Positions 58,301-64,000 of a stretch of 64,000 nucleotides of DNA are shown piece by piece (position 1 is the first letter of the stretch; the number at the start of each line of letters is the position of its first letter). This DNA is from an uncultured Pseudomonas sp. GTDB taxonomy: Bacteria > Pseudomonadota > Gammaproteobacteria > Pseudomonadales > Pseudomonadaceae. The stretch spans positions 1 to 64,000 of the forward strand of contig NZ_CAMPHV010000021.1 of NCBI RefSeq assembly GCF_946886105.1, given 5' to 3'. The notes under the pieces were generated by a model. That model did no database searches, was not told where the DNA came from, and saw nothing but the letters and a program-made list of their open reading frames with translations. A program made the translations under genes and the position numbers.

Positions 58301-60520
58301 ATGTGGCTCTTGAAGGTTAATGCCAGGCTGCAAGCGTGTATGTTGCTGTCGGTTCTGTTGGGTTATGGCGATGCCCTAATGGCCGGGGATCGCCAGCTAT
58401 TCAATTTCGTCAAACCGATCGATGCGGTACAGGTGAGCACCGATGACGCCTTTCTACCGAGTCTGATCGCCGAGCCGGTGGGCAACGAAGTGTTGCGCCG
58501 GATTACCTTCAATCCCGCCGAACGGCCCAGCCTGCGCTTAGCGCCAGCAGCGGGGAGCTGGGATTGGACGCAGCACCAGGTCATCGATCTGCGCGTGCAG
58601 AACGCCATGGATTGGGCGCTGACCCTCGAGGTGCGGATCGAAAGCGCCGACGGCGCCAGTTTGCACAGCCGCATCGCCTTGCCGGCGGGGCCGGCGCAGA
58701 CATTGCTGGTACCACTGCATGCGACTTCGCCGCGCGATCAAGGCATGCGGGCCGGAGTACCCATGCCCTGGAATCACCAGGGCCAGCGCCTGCTACTGGC
58801 CGAAACCGTGAGCGGTACGCTGGACCTCAGTCAGGTCACCGCGGTGACTTTATCGATACCCGGCCCCGACGTGGCGCAGAGCATCTTGATCAGCCAGTTC
58901 GGTGTCCGCGGCGATGACCTGCGGAGCAAGGCCTATCAGGGCATCGTCGATGCCTACGGTCAATTCAGCCGTGGCGACTGGCCGGGCAAAGTGAAAAACG
59001 ACGCGCAACTCACGCAAGCCGCAACGCAGGAACAACAGCAGTTGCAAGCCTGGTTGGCCGAGCGCGAGCAACAAGACAAGTTCGGTGGCTGGTTGGGCGC
59101 ACAGCGTTTCGAGGCCAGCGGCTTCTTTCGTACCGAGAAGCGTGATGGGCGCTGGTTCCTGGTCACTCCCGAGGGCAATCCGTTTTATTCCTTGGGGGTC
59201 AATACGGTCAATGCGGAGCAAGGCCGTACCTATATCGAAGGTCGCGAGTCGATGTTCGCCGCCTTGCCCGCGGACGGCGAGGCCCTGGCCGGTCATTTCG
59301 GCAGCGGCGACGACCGCCGCGACACCGGCGCGAACAAGGGGCGCGCGTTCGCCCATGGCCGCTGGTTCGATTTCTACGGCGCCAATCTCGAGCGCAGCTA
59401 CGGCCCGGCCGATCCCGCGCGCTGGCGCCAGCACAGCCAGGAGCGGTTACAGGCCTGGGGCTTCAATACCCTGGGCAATTGGAGCGATCCGGCGTTCGCC
59501 ACCGACGCGCGCATGCCTTACAGCATTCCGCTGTCGATCCAAGGCGACTACGCGACTATCAACACCGGGGTCGACTGGTGGGGCGGCATGCCCGACCCTT
59601 TCGACCCGCGTTTCGCCATGGCCGCCGAGCGGGCCATCGCCATCGCCTCGCGCGATCACCGCGACGATCCCTGGTTGATCGGCTATTACGCCGACAACGA
59701 ATTGGCCTGGGCCGGCCCGGCGGACGACCCCCATGGGCGCTACGCCCTGGCGTACGCGACGTTGCGGCTGACTACCGACGTGCCGGCGAAACGCGCCTTT
59801 CTCAAGCAGCTGCGCGACAAGTACCGCAACCACAATGGCCTGTCCAAGGCCTGGGGCATTACCCTCGACGCCTGGGAATTGATGGAGGACCCCGGTTTCC
59901 AGGCGCCGCCGCCGAACCCTCAGTACCCGGCCATCGAACGGGACATGCAGGCCTTTTTGCGATTGTTCGCCGAGACCTATTTCAAGACCATCGCCGAGTC
60001 GCTGGAGTGGCACGCGCCCAATCACATGCTGCTGGGCGGGCGTTTCTCCAGTAGCACTGTCGAGGCGGTTCGTGCCTGCGCCGAGTATTGCGATCTGTTG
60101 AGCTTCAACTTCTACACCCGCGAACCGCAGCACGGTTACGACTTCGCCATGCTGCGCGAACTCGATAAGCCGCTGCTGGTCACCGAGTTTCATTTCGGCT
60201 CGCGCGACCGTGGGCCGTTCTGGGGCGGCGTCGCCGAGGTACCCAAGGAAGAGGAGCGCGGCCCGGCCTATGCGCACTTCCTCGCGCAAGCCCTGGCGGA
60301 GCCGCAGATCGTCGGCGTGCATTGGTTCCAGTACCTCGACCAGCCGGTGACCGGCCGCTTGCTCGATGGCGAGAATGGTCACTTCGGATTGGTCGCGATT
60401 ACCGACCGCCCTTGGCAAGCGTTCGTCAAAGCGGTGCGCAAGGCCAATCTGGGCGTCGCCAAAACCTTGCTCGAGCCCGACAATGCCGACGCGGCAAAGA
60501 CGGATATCGATAAGCCCTGA
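58301..60520 (+). CDS. Secreted GH50-like glycoside hydrolase (beta-agarase-like)
   Basis: A 739-residue protein with an N-terminal hydrophobic signal segment (to about residue 28), an agarase-type carbohydrate-binding domain (about 30-210; LFNFVKPIDAVQV) and a TIM-barrel catalytic domain. Likely acid/base is Glu467 (YYADNELAW) and nucleophile Glu629 (LLVTEFHFG), as in clan GH-A. The GFFRTEKRDGRWFLVTPEGNPFYSLGVN-type strand start (about 285-312) is typical of GH50. Real substrate is uncertain; agar is not implied. The ATG at 58301 has a G-rich site upstream. Confidence 0.75.
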   Translation: MWLLKVNARLQACMLLSVLLGYGDALMAGDRQLFNFVKPIDAVQVSTDDAFLPSLIAEPVGNEVLRRITFNPAERPSLRLAPAAGSWDWTQHQVIDLRVQNAMDWALTLEVRIESADGASLHSRIALPAGPAQTLLVPLHATSPRDQGMRAGVPMPWNHQGQRLLLAETVSGTLDLSQVTAVTLSIPGPDVAQSILISQFGVRGDDLRSKAYQGIVDAYGQFSRGDWPGKVKNDAQLTQAATQEQQQLQAWLAEREQQDKFGGWLGAQRFEASGFFRTEKRDGRWFLVTPEGNPFYSLGVNTVNAEQGRTYIEGRESMFAALPADGEALAGHFGSGDDRRDTGANKGRAFAHGRWFDFYGANLERSYGPADPARWRQHSQERLQAWGFNTLGNWSDPAFATDARMPYSIPLSIQGDYATINTGVDWWGGMPDPFDPRFAMAAERAIAIASRDHRDDPWLIGYYADNELAWAGPADDPHGRYALAYATLRLTTDVPAKRAFLKQLRDKYRNHNGLSKAWGITLDAWELMEDPGFQAPPPNPQYPAIERDMQAFLRLFAETYFKTIAESLEWHAPNHMLLGGRFSSSTVEAVRACAEYCDLLSFNFYTREPQHGYDFAMLRELDKPLLVTEFHFGSRDRGPFWGGVAEVPKEEERGPAYAHFLAQALAEPQIVGVHWFQYLDQPVTGRLLDGENGHFGLVAITDRPWQAFVKAVRKANLGVAKTLLEPDNADAAKTDIDKP

Positions 60521-60571
60521 AGCAACGGCGAATGCTTGGGGCGGGTACATATATGTATGAGGAGCGAAGCG

Positions 60572-61717
60572 GTGCAGGTACAGGGTTACTACGACCTTAA
60601 ATTCGAGGAGCTGAAAGAGGCGTTCACCAGCCTGTTCGACGACCCGCAGGAGCGCGGCATGGCCCTGTGCGTGCAGATTGGCGGCGAAACCGTGCTGGAT
60701 CTCTGGGCCGGCAGCGCCGATAAGGATGGCCAGCAGGCCTGGCACAGCGACACCATTCTCAACCTGTTTTCCTGCACCAAGACCTTCACCGCGGTCACCG
60801 TGCTGCAACTGGTTGGCGAGGGCAAACTCGAATTGGACGCGCCCGTGGCCCGCTATTGGCCCGAGTTCGCCGCGGCCGGTAAGGAAAAAATCACCCTGCG
60901 TCACCTGCTCAGCCATCAGGCCGGTTTGCCGGCGTTGCACCAGATGCTGCCCGCGGAAGCCCTGTACGACTGGCAGGCGATGACCACGGCATTGGCCGCC
61001 GAGCAGCCCTGGTGGCGAGTGGGCGAGGGCCATGGTTATGCGCCCATCACCTACGGCTGGCTGGTCGGTGAGGTGTTGCGGCGGGTCGAGGGGCGTGGGC
61101 CGGGCGAGAGCATAGTGGCGCGCACCGCCAAGCCGCTCGGCCTGGATTTCCACGTGGGCCTGGCCGATAGCCAGTTCGACCGCGTTGCGACCATCAGCCG
61201 TGGCAAGGGCAATCTTGGCGATGCCGCCGCCCAGCGTCTGCTCAAGGTGACGATGACCGAGCCGACGGCCATGAGCACCCGGGCCTTCACCAATCCGCCG
61301 TCGATCATGACCAGCACCAACAAGCCGGAATGGCGGCGCATGCAGCAGCCCGCCGCCAATGGTCACGGCAATGCGCGCAGCCTGGCCGGGTTCTACAGCG
61401 GCTTGCTCGATGGCCGTTTGCTGGAAAGCGAACTGCTCGACGAACTGACCCGCGAACATGCGCGCGGCGAAGACAAAACCCTGTTGACCGCCACCCGTTT
61501 CGGCCTCGGCTGCATGCTCGATCAGCCAGAAGTCGCCAATGCCACCTATGGCATGGGGCCGTTGGCGTTCGGCCACCCCGGCGCGGGCGGCTCCATCGGC
61601 TTCGCCGACCCGGAGCGGGAGCTGGCTTTCGGCTTCGTCACCAACAATTTAGGACCGTTCGTCTTAATGGACCCCCGTGCGCAAAAACTTGCGCGAGTGT
61701 TAGCAGCTTGTTTGTAG
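60572..61717 (+). CDS. Beta-lactamase-fold serine hydrolase (EstB-like esterase)
   Basis: A 381-residue class C beta-lactamase-like hydrolase. The SxxK catalytic pair is SCTK (Ser67, Lys70), the Tyr of the second motif lies in GHGYAPITYG near 150, and the third motif is FGHPGAGG near 332, where His replaces the usual Lys, as in family VIII esterases. The GTG at 60572 is preceded by GAGGAG at seven bases; an ATG at 60557 is an alternative. No signal peptide, so cytoplasmic. Confidence 0.85.
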   Translation: MQVQGYYDLKFEELKEAFTSLFDDPQERGMALCVQIGGETVLDLWAGSADKDGQQAWHSDTILNLFSCTKTFTAVTVLQLVGEGKLELDAPVARYWPEFAAAGKEKITLRHLLSHQAGLPALHQMLPAEALYDWQAMTTALAAEQPWWRVGEGHGYAPITYGWLVGEVLRRVEGRGPGESIVARTAKPLGLDFHVGLADSQFDRVATISRGKGNLGDAAAQRLLKVTMTEPTAMSTRAFTNPPSIMTSTNKPEWRRMQQPAANGHGNARSLAGFYSGLLDGRLLESELLDELTREHARGEDKTLLTATRFGLGCMLDQPEVANATYGMGPLAFGHPGAGGSIGFADPERELAFGFVTNNLGPFVLMDPRAQKLARVLAACL

Positions 61718-61858
61718 CAAGCGCGGCTACACTGACGACGTTTCAGCAAACCGTCGAGCGCCGGCCGCGCCAGAGACCGGGCAGGCGCCGGTTTGTAGAG
61801 CTCTTAATGCAGCCTGTCGGCTGGTTTTCTTTTGATTGCTCCGTGTGTGGATGGACAG

Positions 61859-62542
61859 ATGCTAGCCAACAATAAATCCAAATTCATATTCCTGGTCGCG
61901 GGCCTGATGCTCGCCGGTTGTGCCGGCTCCGAGCCATCGAAAAAAGCCGCCGTCGCCGTTATGCCGCCGCCGGCGGTGACCCAGGACTGGCTGAACGATT
62001 TCGAGCCACGTTTGGTCGAGGCGCTCAAGGGCAGTCACTTCGAATTGGAGCGCCGCGAGAATTTGCTGGTGGTGACCGCCCCCGTACACAGCTCGTTCAA
62101 TGCCGATCGCCCGCATATGTTGTTGCCGGTGAGCCTGGGGCCGATCACGCGTATCGCTAAATTGCTCGAAGCCGATCCCAGCGTCGCCGCCGTGGTGCTC
62201 GGGCATGCCGACAGCAGCGGCGCCGCCGAGAGCAATCGTGACCTCAGCTATCAACGGGCGAAAGCGTTCACCTCGATTTTTCGCTTGAGCGGCCTGAAGC
62301 AGAATCGTCTGATGGTCAAAGGCCTGGGCTCGGATATGCCGCGCGCAGCCAACGACAGCGCCGAGGGACGTGCCCTGAATCGCCGGGTGGAAATCCTGTT
62401 GACTTCGCAAGCCACGATGAAGGCGCTGATCGCCAAGTACGAACAACCCGCCGCCACAGTGCCGGCTGTCGCCAGCGCCGCAGCGGATACCGCCAAGCTG
62501 AAGACGGGCAAACAAGTTGTTGTCGCAGATCAAGCCAAGTAG
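61859..62542 (+). CDS. OmpA-family lipoprotein
   Basis: A 227-residue lipoprotein (lipobox MLAGC near residue 21) with an OmpA-type domain (about 55-190; VLGHADSSGAAESNRDLSYQRAKAF and GRALNRRVEILL) and an Ala-rich tail. It is more distant from the two tandem OmpA lipoproteins at 52-54 kb. ATG 61859 starts the signal. It lies between the esterase gene and pdxH. Confidence 0.85.
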   Translation: MLANNKSKFIFLVAGLMLAGCAGSEPSKKAAVAVMPPPAVTQDWLNDFEPRLVEALKGSHFELERRENLLVVTAPVHSSFNADRPHMLLPVSLGPITRIAKLLEADPSVAAVVLGHADSSGAAESNRDLSYQRAKAFTSIFRLSGLKQNRLMVKGLGSDMPRAANDSAEGRALNRRVEILLTSQATMKALIAKYEQPAATVPAVASAAADTAKLKTGKQVVVADQAK

Positions 62543-62684
62543 GTCATGCCTGGGTAAGCTAGGCTCAACGCGTTCTTGAGGGTGCCTGAAAGTTGTCGAG
62601 CGCCCTGTGCTCCCGACGGGGGTATGGGTCGCGCAACCGCTCGAACGCGGACAATTTTCGTAAGGATCTAGAAAGGGCTTAGCC

Positions 62685-63332
62685 GTGACCCAAACCTTGG
62701 CCGACATGCGCCGTGACTATACCCGCGATGGTTTGAACGAGGCGCAAGCGCCGCTCGAACCACTGTCCTTGTTTAAACTCTGGTTCGCCGATGCGGTGAA
62801 AACCGAGCAACTGCCGGTCGAGCCGAACGCCATGATGCTGGCCACCGTGGATGCCGATGGCCGTCCGCATTGCCGGGTGCTGCTGCTCAAGGGCGTGGAT
62901 GACGACGGTTTCACCTTTTTCAGCAATTACGACAGCGCCAAAGGCGAGCAACTGCTGGCCAACCCCTATGCCGCCATGACCTTCTTCTGGCCGAGCCTGG
63001 AGCGTCAGGTGCGCATCGAAGGGCGGATCGAGCGCGTCACCGATGCCGAGTCCGATGCTTATTTCCAGGTGCGCCCGCTGGGCAGCCGCCTGGGCGCCTG
63101 GGCCTCGCCGCAAAGCCGGGTGATCGCGGATCGTGCCGAGCTGGAAGGGCTGTTGGCGGAAACCGAGCAGCGTTTTCTCAACCAGGCACCGCATTGCCCG
63201 CCGCATTGGGGCGGCTATCGCCTTCAGCCCGAACGCATCGAGTTCTGGCAGGGGCGCTCCAGCCGTCTGCATGACCGGCTCAATTACCGTCTGCAGGATG
63301 GTGCTTGGCTGCGCGAGCGCCTGGCACCCTGA
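62685..63332 (+). CDS. pdxH: Pyridoxamine 5'-phosphate oxidase
   Basis: A 215-residue FMN enzyme that makes pyridoxal 5'-phosphate from pyridoxine or pyridoxamine phosphate. Motifs: [12 protein letters not shown] at the N-terminus, [46 protein letters not shown]-like [14 protein letters not shown] and C-terminal [18 protein letters not shown]. The GTG start at 62685 has AAAGGG seven bases upstream and gives the family N-terminus. Confidence 0.95.
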   Translation: MTQTLADMRRDYTRDGLNEAQAPLEPLSLFKLWFADAVKTEQLPVEPNAMMLATVDADGRPHCRVLLLKGVDDDGFTFFSNYDSAKGEQLLANPYAAMTFFWPSLERQVRIEGRIERVTDAESDAYFQVRPLGSRLGAWASPQSRVIADRAELEGLLAETEQRFLNQAPHCPPHWGGYRLQPERIEFWQGRSSRLHDRLNYRLQDGAWLRERLAP

Positions 63333-63450
63333 TGCATTGTTGAGACGGGCGTTGTCGGCGGGTGTGCGTGCGGGTGCAGGTTTTTGCTTTAATCTTCGGG
63401 TGGCAGGTCGCGCGAGAGGCGCGATCTCAAGCTCTCTTGGAGGACTCTAT

Positions 63451-63915
63451 ATGCGCAAACCCCGTCTATTGATCGCTTCTTTCGCAGCCTTGGCGCTGGC
63501 ACTCGGCGGCTGCGCCTCCAATCTGACCGGTGACACCTACTCGCGCGCCGAGGCGCGTACCGTGCAAACCGTGCGCATGGGCACCATCGAGGCCTTGCGT
63601 CCGGTGCAGATCGAAGGCACTAAAACGCCGATCGGTGCTGGCGCTGGCGCGGTAATCGGCGGCGTTGCCGGCAGTGGCGTCGGCGGCGGCCGCGGCAGCA
63701 CCGTGGCCGCGGTGATCGGCGCGGTGGCCGGTGGCCTGCTGGGGGCCATGACCGAAGAAGGTCTGACCCGCACCCAGGGCGTGGAAATCACCGTGCGCGA
63801 AGACGACGGCAGCCTGCGCGCCTATGTCCAGGAAGTGGAGGAGAACCAGATTTTTCGGGTCGGCCAACGCGTGCGCATTCTCACCGTCAACGGCACCAGC
63901 CGCGTGACTCCCTAA
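63451..63915 (+). CDS. SlyB-like glycine-zipper lipoprotein
   Basis: A 154-residue outer-membrane lipoprotein (lipobox LGGC near residue 21) with a glycine-zipper 2TM segment (about 62-97; GAGAGAVIGGVAGSGVGGGRG and VIGAVAGGLLGAMTEE), as in SlyB/PcP/OmlA-like proteins, and a C-terminal beta-rich part. ATG 63451 follows TTGGAGG. The 85 bases after its stop show no further feature before the window ends. Confidence 0.87.
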   Translation: MRKPRLLIASFAALALALGGCASNLTGDTYSRAEARTVQTVRMGTIEALRPVQIEGTKTPIGAGAGAVIGGVAGSGVGGGRGSTVAAVIGAVAGGLLGAMTEEGLTRTQGVEITVREDDGSLRAYVQEVEENQIFRVGQRVRILTVNGTSRVTP

Positions 63916-64000
63916 CCGATGGTTCAGTCACTGCTGTATTCGGCTGGGCCGTTCTTGCGTGGCAAACGCAAGACTGCCTAGTGCTTTTCAGCCCTATCGA

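Noticed and set aside
59447..61576. Very long open frame on the minus strand across the GH50-like and esterase genes
   Set aside because: It is antisense to two genes with clear catalytic motifs. Its translation is Gln/Gly/His-rich low-complexity sequence typical of GC-rich shadow frames.

Overview
The window looks like chromosomal DNA of a Pseudomonas species. It is GC-rich. Gene content and local order repeatedly match what I recall of the P. aeruginosa PAO1 map in four blocks: the glp genes; argF-grxD-bfrB-bfd-prx-rnt-pyrC-motY-argG-gloA followed by nth-rnfEGDCBA and metG-mrp-dcd; nadE-pncB-pncA-nrtR; and quiP to the slyB-like gene. These blocks are not contiguous in PAO1, so this is a related species with a rearranged chromosome. 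Locus comparisons are from memory; no search was run. I saw no rRNA, tRNA, CRISPR array, prophage or complete insertion sequence.

Layout. 0.3-6.1 kb: a secreted alpha/beta hydrolase and glycerol catabolism (glpD, glpR, glpK) with ybaK between glpR and glpK; no glpF is present. 6.1-9.3 kb: a periplasmic PilJ-type sensor-domain protein, an outer-membrane porin preceded by a terminator-like hairpin, and a PhzF-family enzyme. 9.4-22.7 kb: arginine and pyrimidine synthesis (argF, argG, pyrC), an orphan ABC ATPase, a molybdopterin oxidoreductase, iron storage (bfrB/bfd with Fur-box-like sites), glutaredoxin, peroxiredoxin, RNase T, MotY, glyoxalase I and a GAF-GGDEF diguanylate cyclase. 22.7-30.1 kb: nth and a complete rnfABCDGE electron-transport operon. 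30.3-36.5 kb: a six-gene minor-pilin/PilY1 operon. 36.5-41.5 kb: metG, mrp, a cold-shock gene, dcd and a small Pro-rich ORF. 41.5-45.1 kb: NAD salvage (nadE, pncB, pncA) divergent from its regulator nrtR, with a clear palindromic operator. 45.5-64 kb: the QuiP-type AHL acylase, SEC-C proteins, four envelope lipoproteins (three OmpA-like, one SlyB-like), a collagen-like secreted protein, dinG, a GH50-like glycoside hydrolase, a serine hydrolase and pdxH.

The least ordinary parts are these. The pilin/pilY1 operon lies between rnfA and metG, with gene order rearranged relative to the classical fimU-pilE operon and an abruptly AT-rich 5' part of pilY1. A 323-bp element at 45102-45424 has 20-bp terminal inverted repeats and an 8-bp direct repeat that falls in the T-tract of the quiP terminator. 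A ~130-bp hairpin repeat occurs twice, 35 kb apart, in opposite orientation. A terminator-like hairpin sits in the porin leader. RnfC carries a 66-residue coiled-coil repeat array. Most remaining genes are conventional housekeeping genes.
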